Source: Achatina immaculata (lineage: Eukaryota; Mollusca; Gastropoda; Stylommatophora; Achatinidae). Taken from it: a stretch of DNA of 64,000 nucleotides. The notes under the pieces were generated by a model. That model saw only the letters and a program-made list of their open reading frames with translations. It did no database searches and was not told the DNA's origin. Position 1 is the stretch's first letter, and each line of letters starts with the position of its first letter. Made by a program: the position numbers and the translations under genes. The stretch is taken from NCBI GenBank assembly GCA_009760885.1, contig CM019714.1, positions 680,933 to 744,932 on the forward strand. Direction: 5' to 3'. Below are positions 10,883-22,200 of the stretch, in pieces.

Positions 10883-11775
10883 ATGTCGAAACCACCTGAC
10901 CTTGACATTCTGCAAGTAGGTAAAACTGGAATCTTGAAGAGTACGACCGGAAACAGTATTCTGAGACAGAAAGTTTTCAGGAGTTCATCAAGCACTACAT
11001 CAGTGACTTCACATCTTCAGTCTGGCGTGACGGAGTTTAACGGTCGATCTGTAGAGGTAATGGATGGTCCAGGAGTGGGAGACACAAGGCTAAATAGTTG
11101 GAACGCTGCCAGGTTGGCCAGGTCAGCCTTGGAGCGCGCCATGCAGGCAAATTCTCACGGCTACCACGCGTTTCTTGGAAAGGCACATAATAAAAAAAAG
11201 AGAGGAAGACCAAGGCGGAAATAACTGCAAGACATCGTTGATGATCTGCAAATGGATGCATCAGAAGCAGGGCATCTTGCTTACAACCGAGAGGCCTACA
11301 GGAGAGTTGTTAGGGAGGCAAAGTTCCACAAGGGACATGCAAATGTCTGACTGAAATGACTGACCATGCGTTTCTGATTGTGGTGAGATTTGGCCAGAAG
11401 TTTACAAAGTAAGATCAAGATACTGTTATATTTCTGAATGGAGTTTTTGGTGAGGATTTTGTTAGAAATTACTGCATTATAGTGATGACTTGTGGAAATA
11501 GTTTTGAACAAAACAGTGAGGAGACTAGACTAAGCTTTAAAAACTGGTGCAGAGAACAAGATGGCGCGTATGCAGATCTTATGAGAGAGTGTAATGATAG
11601 AATAGTGTTATTTGACAATGTGACCAAAGATTACAGAAAAATGGATACTCAAATGTCACATTTAATCACGTTAATAGATAACCTACGTTTCCGCTGTCGC
11701 AGATACACTTATGAAGAATTTAGAAGAGTGAACTACAAAAACACAGGAGTACAATATGACCTAGGAAAACGATGA
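10883..11775 (+). pseudogene. AIG1/GIMAP-type GTPase pseudogene split by a LINE insertion (locus 2)
   Basis: The start MSKPPDLDILQVGKTG aligns with locus 1 from residue 6. The P-loop reads GKTGILKS, with Leu in place of the second conserved Gly, as in locus 4. The G3-like DGPGVGDT is intact. After GYHAFL (11175) an 187-bp RTE-like fragment interrupts the gene and adds 15 foreign residues ending at a stop at 11222-11224. The AIG1 frame resumes at about 11363, carries a TAA at 11410-11412 where locus 4 has GAA, and then continues through FGEDFVRNYCIIVMTCG and LFDN to a stop at 11773-11775. The coiled-coil tail of locus 1 is absent. It is a pseudogene of a second AIG1 subfamily. The upstream half (113 codons) is still open. 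Confidence 0.85.
11163..11375 (+). mobile_element. Short F1 LINE insertion inside AIG1 locus 2, with target-site duplications
   Basis: The insert (~11176-11362) encodes the F1 C-terminal motif KKKRGRPRR and the typical 3' end 'gggacatgcaaatg'. It is bracketed by accacgcgtttct (11163-11175) and accatgcgtttct (11363-11375), a 13-bp duplication with one mismatch. Locus 4 (about 42412-42428) has the uninterrupted site. Confidence 0.85.
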
Positions 11776-12004
11776 ATTTTGAGAAAGAACTGCTAGTTCT
11801 GCTGAAGACTCCAAGACATCATTGATGATCTGCGAGTGGATGTATCAGCAGCAGGGCAGCTTTCTTACAACCGAGAGTAGAGCAGTAAAAAAAATCTTAG
11901 ATGGCTTGACAAAATGACATGAGAGAAGTACAACAACAACCGGAACTAATGGAAAAACATGAAAGATCTAGAAACCATTGAGAGACATGATCCCCGACTT
12001 CTCC
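11776..12004 (+). mobile_element. LINE remnants just after AIG1 locus 2
   Basis: About 11800-11878 matches the F1 LINE C-terminal region (LQDIIDDLRV-like), as does 42850-42990 after locus 4. From 11880 to 12000 it matches the 3' part of the LINE at 44875-45010 ('ggcttgacaaaatgacat'). Both are fragments. Confidence 0.6.
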
Positions 12005-12887
12005 TGGCATGGCTTCTTATCTTATCTTATATCTTATATCCTTCCCGTGCCGTTAGACGTCACATAGGGCTCACAAAGTAGTTCGCCAATTTTTCCTGTC
12101 TTCGGCGAGTCTTTCAACCTCAACAAAGGATTTTATGCCTGTTAACTTGGCCTCTCTTAATAATGTTCTCTTCAGAGTTTCACGCGGTCTGCCCCTTTTT
12201 CTTCGGCCTGTTGTGTTCCACTTGATAGCTTGTTTTGGGATTCTCTGCTCATTTCTTCTCATCAAGTGGCCAACATATGTCCATCTCCTTTTCCTGATCA
12301 CCCGTGACACTGGTTGTTGTTCAGTCATCTGTCTTTTCTCTGCATTGTTCTTGAATTCATTCCACTTGATGCCGAGTATTTTCCTTAGGCATTTGTTTTC
12401 AAAAGAGTCTAATTTCTTTTCTATTTCTTTAGTTGTTTTCCAGCTTTCGCATGCATAAATGAGGGTGGATATTACATTTGAATTGAATAGTCTTAACTTG
12501 GTTTTTGTGCTTATAACTTTTGAATTCCATATGTTCTCAAGATTCTTGAAGATTGATGCTGCTTTTGCAATTCTGATCCTAACTTCCTTTCTAGTGTCAC
12601 CATCCTGGTCTATGTAGCTGCCAAGGTATGCAAATTGATTGACTTCTTCAATATCTGTCCCTTCTATGTGTATTTTTCCATTTTGAGTGATGGGAATTTT
12701 CATTATTTTTGTTTTGTCCTTGTTAATTTCAAGTCCTATTTTGCTAGCCAGTGAAGATAGGCTATCTGTTTTTTCTTGCATGGAATTCACATTATTACTG
12801 ATAAGAGTTATGTCATCAGCAAAATCAAGATCTTCTAGTTGGGTCCCATGTACCCAGTCAATACCTGTGTTACCTGTGCAGCTAAAC
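12005..12887 (-). mobile_element. RTE-like LINE (family F2), 5'-truncated RT
   Basis: The minus strand holds an open frame (12071 to about 12887) covering the C-terminal half of a reverse transcriptase. Visible motifs are LEDLDFADDITLI with the catalytic F/YADD box, KTKIM, a YLGSYI stretch, LIYACESWKTTKEIEKKLDSFE, RRWTYVGHLMRR, GRRKRGRPRETLKRTLLREA and a C-terminal KNWRTTL. The 3' end carries a (TATCT)-type tail at 12008-12045 on the plus strand. Short 3' fragments of the same family occur at 29090, 33243, 36282, 36718, 38095 and 43065. Upstream RT motifs and any endonuclease are missing, so it is dead but relatively young. Confidence 0.85.
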
Positions 12888-13217
12888 AGGTTTTGTTCAG
12901 ACCAGTAGAAAGATAGATCGATACTGCATTCTGTGCTTTTAATCATTTAAGTCAGGATACACGACGATTTCGACGAAGAACAGATGAAGGTGAAGTAATT
13001 CTTGTAAGCGATTACTTTATCGATTTTTGTGTGTGTGCTGTACTAAAAGTGGGATAATGTGAAAACCTTCGTCGTGTTATATATTCTTATTTGTTGAGTG
13101 AGTGGATAAGAGTTTGTATGTAATAGCTTTCAATTCACATTTAGTATTTCTTTAATATATATATTGTTAGTACTAAACTGAAGTTGAATGACTGGGTTCT
13201 AGTGCAGTACGTGAGAT

Positions 13218-13408
13218 GAATGCCAGATTATCAGATGAAGGACAGATTATCAGATGAAGGCCAGATTATCAGATGAAGGACAGATTATCAGATGAAGGCC
13301 AGATTATCAGATGAAGGACAGATTATCAGATGAAGGCCAGATTATCAGATGAAGGACAGATTATCAGATGAAGGACAGATTATCAGATGAAGGACAGATT
13401 ATCAGACA
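13218..13408. repeat. 19-bp tandem repeat
   Basis: About ten copies of a 19-bp unit, cagattatcagatgaagga/c. It is absent from the corresponding part of unit 3. Confidence 0.9.
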
Positions 13409-13774
13409 GGCCTGCGTGCCCACCTTTTTACCCTTCGAAAATAAAGTTTGTTCGTTCGTTCATTCTTTAGGTACTCCGATGTCCTATTCGATATCTCTTT
13501 CAACGTATAATAACTAGCAGGCGTACCCCGGGTATGCTTGGATAAATAGGGTGCTAGACCACCATGTAGGGAATATTATTAGCTGAAGGCGTAAATTGTA
13601 CACAACAGTGTTATAAAGCATTTTTTAAATGAATAAAAGATGACATTACTGGTTATGTGACAAATCGAGTATGTTTTAACGTGTCCTTGTCTTTGGCTTA
13701 ATTAACTATTCCTGAAACTTTGAGATACGCGTTTCAAAAAGTTCAAATAATAAATTATACGATTTGACAAAGAA

Positions 13775-13930
13775 TCCCCATGGGAACAGCTGTGTTAAGA
13801 ACACACTTATCTTTCACCTGAGAACAGCTGTGTTAAGAATACACTTATCTTTCCCCTGAGAACAACTGTGTTAAGAATACACTTATCTTTCCCCTGAGAA
13901 CAACTGTGTTAAGAACACACTTATCTTAAC
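13775..13930. repeat. ~37-bp tandem repeat
   Basis: Four copies of a unit containing 'gagaacaactgtgttaagaa' and 'cacttatctttc'. No coding function is seen; a 72-codon minus frame (13921-14139) next to it is unsupported. Confidence 0.85.
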
Positions 13931-14199
13931 ATAGTTTTTGTGAGACAGAGAACATAGATCTGTTTGCTTAAAAAGTCTGACCTACTTTTGTAGGCCAGAA
14001 ACCTGTAGCAATCAACACTAATTGTAATTGTTATTTTTGTAAAATATAATGAAACGTTGGTGGACGGATGGGGACATTGAGATTGCCGGAAGGGATGAGG
14101 AAAATATGGTGTGAAATCAATACATCCAGGACGTGACAAACCTATGGGTCTTTACAACAATGGCTATCAGAATGATGTAAACTAAACAGAGGCATCACA

Positions 14200-14545
14200 C
14201 TACTATAGGTGGCGGGGAATGGATATCATTGAAGCACTCATTGGATTCCTCATCCCAAAGTTGGAGTGTCTCTGTGGAACTGTCTCAAAGCCGCCTGGCC
14301 AGCCAGCTTTTGCATGCTGGATCTGACATAGAGAAGGGGCTTAAGTACAGCCACCAGAGGCTGGAAAACATAGTTTTGGCCAGGCCGCCTACACCACTGT
14401 CTTCATGGTAGTCCGAGCAAGACCACAGTCTGCCCTAGCAAGGAAAGGTGCGGAAGTCGGAGGTACCCAGCCAAAAGGCACATCGCAAATATCAAGGTAC
14501 CAGGCATCATCGCTAATGTGCGTACGAAGAAGAAGAGAAGAAGAC
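14200..14545 (+). repeat. Dispersed repeat with (GAAGAA) tail
   Basis: Relatively GC-rich block ending in gaagaagaagagaagaaga (14525-14545), like the tail of the 6330-7335 repeat. It has no counterpart in unit 3. It is probably a decayed retroelement 3' end; the family is unknown. Confidence 0.4.
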
Positions 14546-14664
14546 AAAGAATACATTACAAAAATAATTTAGAAGCATGATCAAAGTGTACTGTAGCCAT
14601 AAGGATTAAATTATCCCAGTTTTCATGAAGCTTAACCAAGTAATCTTGTACTTATACGAAATCC

Positions 14665-15030
14665 CTGTAATTGTGAGATGGTGTTCTTTGCAGCCGATGC
14701 TGTAGAGATGTTGAGTTACAGCATCGTATCGGCGTGGGGGCGGGTTATGGCAGCTACATTTTTAGTCCCTGAGTACAGCTAAAAGCAAGGGGTGTACAAT
14801 GCTTCTTTAGCAGACTCCACCACCATAGGGACTATGGCGATTCCTGCCACGTTAGCCAGGTTAAGCCTGTTACTAGGGGTACAAACTGAGTGGTGGGACA
14901 GAGTCTTGGTCAGCTATAGGTCGATAATCCTGACGCTAGCATATCAGCTATGATTCGCTAACACTGACTCTAGCATATCAGCTATGGGTCGCTGATTGCC
15001 TCACTGGACAGCGCCTTCACCCTCTTAATC
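14665..15030. repeat. Right arm of inverted repeat around AIG1 locus 2
   Basis: Matches the reverse complement of 9895-10165 (for example 'gcagccgatgctgt', 'gcttctttagcagact', 'catagggactatggcga'). It also matches two units of the gctagcatatcagctat tandem repeat and the outer end near 9549-9590. Confidence 0.75.
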
Positions 15031-15572
15031 AAGTAATATAACTGTTTAGCACGAATACACTTTTGGGATCTTGGCTTTATGTATAACAGACATTCTAAGT
15101 TTTTTTGACCATCCTTCCTGAATTCTAAATTAATTTTGGATGTTTTCCCATACACAATTTCATCCCTAGCTCCCTCATTCTTGACAACGAAGTCGATTCA
15201 CAGTTGTCTCTGAAGTGTTTCTCCAACAGCCTCTTTCATTGAATTGCTATAGATCGTCAACTCCAACCTGCGATCCTCCAAGGATTTAAGGAGGTCCACG
15301 GAGAGTCATTGCGGATGTCTGCGTACCACGATTTGGTTAATGTATAACACTAGAATTATGTGAAGATTTTAACATTCCTACCATATGATAAGAGGGTACG
15401 GTGAAGTATCATTTGCTTAAGGAGTCCGTACCTGAGAAAGGTTGAGAACCGCTTCTACAGATCATTTAAGATGAAAACTAGTGTAGGGCACATCTAAGTC
15501 TGAAAATATCGCTCTTCGATGTCATCGGAAGTCGAGATATGACTAAATATTCTTGTGCAATCGCTTTGTCAT
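15031..15572. other. Left flank of minisatellite locus
   Basis: Non-coding sequence conserved at 45930-46480. Its last ~150 bp also matches 36575-36720, the array-less copy. Confidence 0.6.
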
Positions 15573-17013
15573 ACTGAGACCACGACATGGTGTCTGAGAC
15601 CACGACATGGCGTCTGAGACCACGACATGGTGTCTGAGACCACGACATGGTGTCTGAGACCACGACATGGCGTCTGAGACCACGACATGGCGTCTGAGAA
15701 CACGACATGGCGTCTGAGACCACGACATATCGTCTGAGACCACGACGTGGTGTCTGAGAACACGACATGGTGTCTGAGACTCCGACATGGTGTCTGAGAC
15801 CACGACATGGCGTGTGGGACCACGACATGGCGTCTGAGACCACGACTTGGTGTCTGAGACCACGACATGGTGTCTGAGACCACGACATGGTGTCTGAGAC
15901 CACGACATGCTGTCTGAGACCATGACATGCTGTCTGAGACCATGACATGGTGTCTGAGACCACGACATGGTGTCTGAGACCACGACTTGGTGTCTGAGAC
16001 CACGACATGGTGTCTGAGACCACGACATGGTGTCTGAGACCATGACATGCTGTCTGAGACCATGACATGCTGTCTGAGACCATGACATGGTGTCTGAGAC
16101 CACGACATGGTGTCTGAGACCACGACATGCTGTCTGAGACCACGACATGGTGTCTGAGACCATGACATGGTGTCTGAGACCACGACTTGGTGTCTGAGAC
16201 CACGACATGGTGTCTGAGACCACGACATGGTGTCTGAGACCATGACATGCTGTCTGAGACCACGACATGGTGTCTGAGACCACGACATGCTGTCTGAGAC
16301 CACGACATGGTGTCTGAGACCACGACTTGGTGTCTGAGACCATGACATGCTGTCTGAGACCACGACATGCTGTCTGAGACCACGACATGCTGTCTGAGAC
16401 CACGACATGGTGTCTGAGACCACGACTTGGTGTCTGAGACCATGACATGCTGTCTGAGACCATGACATGGTGTCTGAGACCATGACATGGTGTCTGAGAC
16501 CACGACATGGTGTCTGAGACCACGACATGCTGTCTGAGACCACGACATGGTGTCTGAGACCACGACATGCTGTCTGAGACCACGACATGCTGTCTGAGAC
16601 CACGACATGCTGTCTGAGACCACGACATGGTGTCTGAGACCACGACATGCTGTCTGAGACCACGACATGGTGTCTGAGACCACGACATGCTGTCTGAGAC
16701 CACGAGAAGGTGTCTGAGACCACGACTTGGTGTCTGAGACCATGACATGCTGTCTGAGACCATGACATGGTGTCTGAGACCATGACATGGTGTCTGAGAC
16801 CACGACATGGTGTCTGAGACCACGACATGCTGTCTGAGACCACGACATGGTGTCTGAGACCACGACATGCTGTCTGAGACCACGACATGCTGTCTGAGAC
16901 CACGACATGCTGTCTGAGACCACGACATGGTGTCTGAGACCACGACATGCTGTCTGAGACCACGACATGGTGTCTGAGACCACGACATGCTGTCTGAGAC
17001 CACGAGAAGGTGC
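15573..17013. repeat. 20-bp minisatellite, ~72 copies, with 300-bp higher-order repeat
   Basis: The unit is gtctgagaccacgacatggt with g/c, t/a and a/t variants. Positions 16421-16720 and 16721-17020 carry the same order of 15 variants, including the terminal 'cacgagaagg' unit, so the end of the array was duplicated as a 300-bp block. Since 20 is not a multiple of 3 and the unit lacks stops on the minus strand, all three minus frames stay open for 500 or more codons with a VVVSDTMSWSQTPCRGLRHH-type motif. No splice sites, promoter or non-repeat domain support a protein. Confidence 0.95.
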
Positions 17014-18424
17014 ACTGACCGTGGAGGAGGAGGAGAGATATAATACAAGTAAGTATTTCTTTCTTGATTAAAAATAACAAAAATGGTTGGTTTTGAGTAG
17101 CTTGATGTGTGATGGCTGTTTGAAGAAAACATAACTGCATAATATGTACTGTGTAAAGTGTATGTGAATGTACGTTTTTCCTAATTTGGTTCTGTATTCA
17201 GAGTTGGGAGCATTGAGACCTGCAACTGTTTACGTCCATAAATGGGAATTTTAACAGGACACGTCTGTAAGCTGTGACAGGTCGCAGGGAGACCTTGTCA
17301 CGGGCTATGAATATTTATGTCAGGGTCAACGAATCCGATTTAATTTTAAAGAACTAAAGAAAAATATGTTTTCATGTTTGGCGTCTTCTAATGTAAAAAA
17401 GAACTTCAGTTTGAAGCCAAAAAGATGGATGTGTTAATGAATCAAACTGGTTTGGCAGGATCATACGATGGTTTAGCCGAAATCGTGTAAATACCACGTG
17501 ACTGATGTCAGTTGTTTGGCAGACAATGTACATAACAATGTCCATCTTTTGAAGAAAAAAAAAACAAAATGTACAAAAAAATGTCACTTAGTCCATCATA
17601 TTATGAAAATATGAGCAAGCTTTGTTGAAATAATAGCCTGATATACTTACTTACATAGCAAAGACAAAACGTTAACAGAAATAGAAGGCGAGGCTTTCTC
17701 AACATAGCTAGTAAGGCCAGTTGATCTGTATCACTAAGTATATACTCACGGTGTGGTAAGCTCATTGTATTTGTTTTTATTTTGTTTTGTTTTTCCTAAG
17801 ACAAATGCCCAACCCCACAGCCGTACATCACCATCTCCGTCCTGATCTATCAATCAATATTCAGAACAAAACAACAACAAAAACAAAAAAAAACTCAAAA
17901 GAAAGAAACTAAAAAAAAAGAATGAGTTAGCTGTTAAATTCGCACATCTAAATCCTAGAATGTGTGGCTGTGGTAGTATACGTGGTAACAAGTATCAGCG
18001 TCTTCATAGCATACAGCACGCCTCAGCGCGTATCTACAATACAACATTCTCTACGCTTTCCTAGAATACAACACTTCACAATGATTTTTTTCTAGAAAAC
18101 AGCTAAATATAACAAGATGATCGTATTAAAGAACAGAAAAGAAATCTCAGCCGCGGTCCATCTTGTATATGTGGATGAAGACTGTAGAATTCATTAACAC
18201 TTGTAAGTACGTGCAAACTTACTTAGTGAATCTAATATTACTTTTATCCCATAAATGAAAGGAATAATTCTTTGATGTGGCTAAAGGATTATATCTAGTT
18301 TAGATGTGACCAATTTTTGTTCATACAAACTAATTCTAAGTGTTAAATTTGTGTTCAGCTATTAGCCGTGCTATTGATTTGTTAGCAAATTTATATTACT
18401 TTATATCTATTTATTTATAATAAC
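17014..18424. other. Right flank of minisatellite and start of block C (copy C1)
   Basis: Non-coding AT-rich sequence matched at 51004-52374. The part from 17657 is matched by unit 2 at 19757-20040 plus 21136-21600. It includes A-rich runs near 17875-17920. No gene is recognised. Confidence 0.6.
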
Positions 18425-18974
18425 TTCAGATGGGAAATGCAGAACAGAAATTAGGAACAGAATAGGCCAAGCAAAGACTGCATGTCAGAGAATGAGAAAC
18501 ATATTATGCAACACATCTTTATCAATGAATGTTAGAAAACGACTTCTAAAATGTTATATTGAACCTATCTTGTAATATGGAAGTGAATCATAGACAATAG
18601 GCAGGTCTGCACAAAAGTCATTGGAAGCAGAAGAAATGTGGTTTATTAGAAGAATATTGCAAAAATATTCCCTGGACAGCAAAAATAACTAATGAAGAAT
18701 GTATGAGAAGAGGTTGAGAGACAAAAAATCTTGTCACAAAATAAAAGAGACACAATGTACTTTCATAGGACATGCAATGAGAAGAGGGGGCATTGAAAAT
18801 ATGATAACCACAGGAAAAATAGAAGGAAGAAGATCAAGAGGAAGACCAAGAGAAATGATACTGAATAGTCTGACGGGATGGTGTGAGAGGAGATCACCAA
18901 ATGAGCTAATGTCTTGCATGAAGGATCGTGTACTCTGGAGAAGCATAATAGCCAACGCCAGTCGGCACGGCACC

Positions 18975-18990
<16 letters not shown>
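18425..18990 (+). mobile_element. RTE-like LINE 3' end (family F3), copy in C1
   Basis: Translates through '...GKCRTEIRNRIGQAKTAC', a degraded middle, and then EGRRSRGRPREMILNSLTGW and VLWRSIIANASRHGT followed by a stop and (TGATGA)n. Unit 2 (21605-22190) and unit 3 (52375-52950) carry the same insertion at the same place, so it predates the duplications. Confidence 0.85.
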
Positions 18991-19005
<15 letters not shown>

Positions 19006-19756
19006 AATATCTATTTATCTTTCTTCAGTGTATTCATTCCTGTGTGCTAGTTTGCGTGTGTCGTGTGTGTATGCGTTTTCAATATGTTGAGGTTGTTTCC
19101 CCACTATTTGCTTTTATAATTTGTTTGTCTAACCGAGTGGTTCTCAACTCTTTCATCAAGAGTCCCAGAAACCTGAAGGCAGTGCAATTCTTTTCCTGTC
19201 TACATTTTGCCACTACCTGGAATAAAATAAAATAAAATAAAATAAAATAAAAATAAAATAAACTAAAGTAAAAATATTGTGAAATCTAGACGAGTTACTT
19301 GAACTCAGACTTGACACTTCTCCTATCCCAGTTCTAGAGCCAGTGACCTCCTTGATAAGTTTTGAGTTCGCTGTGGAAAGATATTTACTTTTCTTATACT
19401 ATATTTTTACTGGTTGTTGCCATTTATTGCCCTTTATTTGGGTGCATTTTTTGCCCCTGCAGCAGCAAAGAAAGGGACCAGAATGAAATCCCAGCTTTTG
19501 ATGCTCTCGTGCAGATTTTGTTAGATGTCGTCCCGAGCTCTCCTTCAATTATTGCCAAAATGTCATGTCGAGCTTTCGTGTAGTCCTTATTCTATCATAT
19601 CAAGTTCTCGTTAAAGTCTTGGCATGTTGTCATGTCGAGTTCTCGTGCAGTTCTAGGCATGATGTCACGTGAGTTATAGCCCAGTTATAGCCATGACGTT
19701 TAGTCGAATTGTCGTTCAATTTCTGCCATGATTTCATGTTATTTTTTTCGTGTAAT
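18986..19756. repeat. Truncated A-block copy (A2), unit 2
   Basis: Matches A1 from about 20 to 843, including the 36-bp repeats, with a private (AATAA)n tract near 19224-19262. It then switches at 19756 to block C sequence homologous to 17657 onward. The AIG1 loci and minisatellite expected between are missing. Confidence 0.8.
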
Positions 19757-20040
19757 TCTTAGCAAAGACAAAACATTAATAGAAATAAAAGGCCGGGCTT
19801 TCTCATCATAGCTAGTAAGGCCAGCTGACCTGGATCACTAAGTATATACTCACGGTGTGGTAAGCCAATTGTATTTGTTTTTATTTTGTTTTGTTTTTCC
19901 TGAGACAAACGCCCACCCCCACACCCATCCATCGCCATCTCCGTCCTCATCTATCAATCAATATTCAGAAAAAGAAAAGATATATATATATATATATAAA
20001 AGAGTTAGCTGTAAAATTCGCACATCCAAATCCTAGAATG
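19757..20040. repeat. Block C copy in unit 2, left part (C2)
   Basis: Homologous to 17657-17955 and 51640-51910. It includes a (TA)n run at 19980-20000. It is interrupted by a LINE at 20041 and resumes at 21136. Confidence 0.75.
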
Positions 20041-21135
20041 CTTCATTGATTACACCAAGGCATTCGACAAAGTGAAACATAATGAAATTATTAAAATGCT
20101 TGAAGACATCAATATAGACGGCAAAGATCTGAGGATTGTAAAACATCTATACTGGCAGCAAGAAGCAGCAGTTCGAGTTGAAAATAGAACTGGAAAATAT
20201 CAACCGATAAAACAAGGGGTGCGACAAGGATGTGTACTATCTCCAGATCATTTTTTTCTCTGTACAGAGAGAATATTCTAACAACGATCATCATAGAACC
20301 AGGCATAACATTTGGATTATACAATATTAACAACCTTCGGTATGCTGAAGACACAGTACTGATAGCTGAGAACCAACAAGACCTGCAAAATCTATTGGGT
20401 AAAGTCGCCAAATAAAGTGAACAGAAAGGCCTTACTTTGAACATCAAAAAGACAGAGACTATGGTTATATCTAAGAAACAGATTTCACCAACATGCAGTA
20501 TTAAATTAAACGGAACTATTCTAAAGCAGGTGCAGAACTTCAAATATCTTGGAGCAGTAATAACTTCAGATGGGAAATGCAGAACAGAAAGTAGGAACAG
20601 AATAGGCCAAGCAAAGACTGCATTTCAGAGAATGAGAAACATATTCTGCAACACATCCTTATCAATGAATGTTAGAAAACGAGTCCTAAAATGCTATACT
20701 GAACATATCTTGTTATATAGAAGTGAATCATGGACAATAGGCAAGTCTGCCCAAAAATCAATGGAAGCAACAGAAATGTGGTTTATTAGAAGAATGTTGC
20801 GAATCCCTTGGACAGCAAAAATAACTAATGAAGAATGTATGAGAAGAGCTGGAGAGACAGAAAAACGTTGTCAAAACGATAAGAGAGAGACAATTTATTA
20901 CCACAGGAGATGCAATGAGAAAGGGGGGGGGGCATTGAAAATATTATAACAGCATAAAAAATAGAAGGAAGAAGATCAAGAGAAGACCAAGAGAAATGAT
21001 ACTGGACAGTCTGACGGGATGGTGTGAGAGGAGATCACCAACTGAGCTGATGGCCTGCATGAAGGATCGTGTACTCTGGAGAAGCATAATAGCCAACGCC
21101 AGTCGGCACGGCACCTGATAACGATGATGATGAAC
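20041..21135 (+). mobile_element. RTE-like LINE (family F3), 1.1 kb, with target-site duplication
   Basis: The longest F3 copy begins in RT motif A (CFIDYTKAFDKVKH) and continues through motif B (GVRQGCVLSP), a mutated catalytic box YAED where YADD is expected (about 20340), NIKKTETMVIS, NFKYLGAVI, SWTIGKSAQKSMEA and WFIRRMLRIPWTAK, then the HGT end and a GATGAT tail. Several frameshifts and stops break it. It is bracketed by tcctagaatg at 20031-20040 and 21136-21145. Units 1 and 3 lack it at this site, so it entered unit 2 alone. Confidence 0.85.
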
Positions 21136-21604
21136 TCCTAGAATGTGTGACTGTGGTAGAAGACGCGGTCACAAGTCTCAGTTTCTTCATAGCATACAGC
21201 ACGCCTCAGTGCTTTTCTACAATACAGCATTCTCTACGTTTTCCTAGAAAATACACGTCTCAATGATTTTTTCTAGAAAACGGCTAAATATAACAAGATG
21301 ATCGGATAAAAGAACCGAAAAAAAAATCTCTGCTGCAGTCCACCATCTTGTATGTTGGGATCAAGACTGTAGAAGTCATTAACATCTGTAAGTACGAACA
21401 AACTTACTTACTGAATCTAATATTATTTTTTTTCTCGATAAATGAGGTAAATAATTCTTTGTTGTGGCTAAAGGATAATATCTAGTTTAGATGTGATCAA
21501 TTTTTCTTCATACAAACTAATTCTACGTGCTAAATTTTTGTTCAACTCTCAGCCTTGCTATTGATTTGTTAGTAAATTTATATTACTTTATATCTATTTA
21601 TTTA
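21136..21604. repeat. Block C copy in unit 2, right part
   Basis: Resumes the homology to C1 (about 17955-18424) and C3 (about 51910-52374). No gene is recognised. Confidence 0.7.
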
Positions 21605-22200
21605 TAATAACTTCAGATGGGAAATGCAGAACAGAAATTAGGAACAGAATAGGCCAAGCAAAGACTGCATTTCAGAGAATGAGAAACATATTCTGCAACA
21701 CATCCTTATCAATGAATGTTAGAAAACGACTTCTAAAATGTTATATTGAACTTATCTTGTTATATGGAAGTGAATCATGAACAATAGGCAAGTCTGCACA
21801 AAAATCATTGGAAGCAACAGAAATGTGGTTTATTATAAGAATATTGCGAATCCCCTGGACAGCAAAAATAACTAATGAAGAATGTTTGAGAAGAGCTGGA
21901 GAGACAAAAAAAATCTTGTCAAAAAATAAAAGAGAGGCAATGTATTTTCATAGGACATGCAATGAGAAGAGGGGGCATTGAAAATAAACAACAGGAAAAA
22001 CAGAGGGAAGAAGATCCAGAGGAAGATCAAGAAAAATGATACTGGACAGTCTGACGGGATGCTGTGAGAGGAGATCACCAAATGTGCTAATGTCCTGCAT
22101 GAAGGGTCGTGTTCTCTGGAGAAGTATAATTGCCAACGCCAGTCGGCACGGCACATGATGATGATGATGATGAATATTATGATGATGATGATGATATATC
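21605..22200 (+). mobile_element. RTE-like LINE 3' end (family F3), copy in C2
   Basis: Same ancestral insertion as 18425-18990, with GKCRTEIRNRIGQAKTAFQR at the 5' side and a (TGATGA)n tail at 22155-22195. Frameshifts and stops are present. Copy A3 starts straight after the tail. Confidence 0.85.

Noticed and set aside
15573..17013. CRISPR array
   Set aside because: Direct 20-bp head-to-tail units without spacers, in a eukaryotic context; it is a minisatellite.
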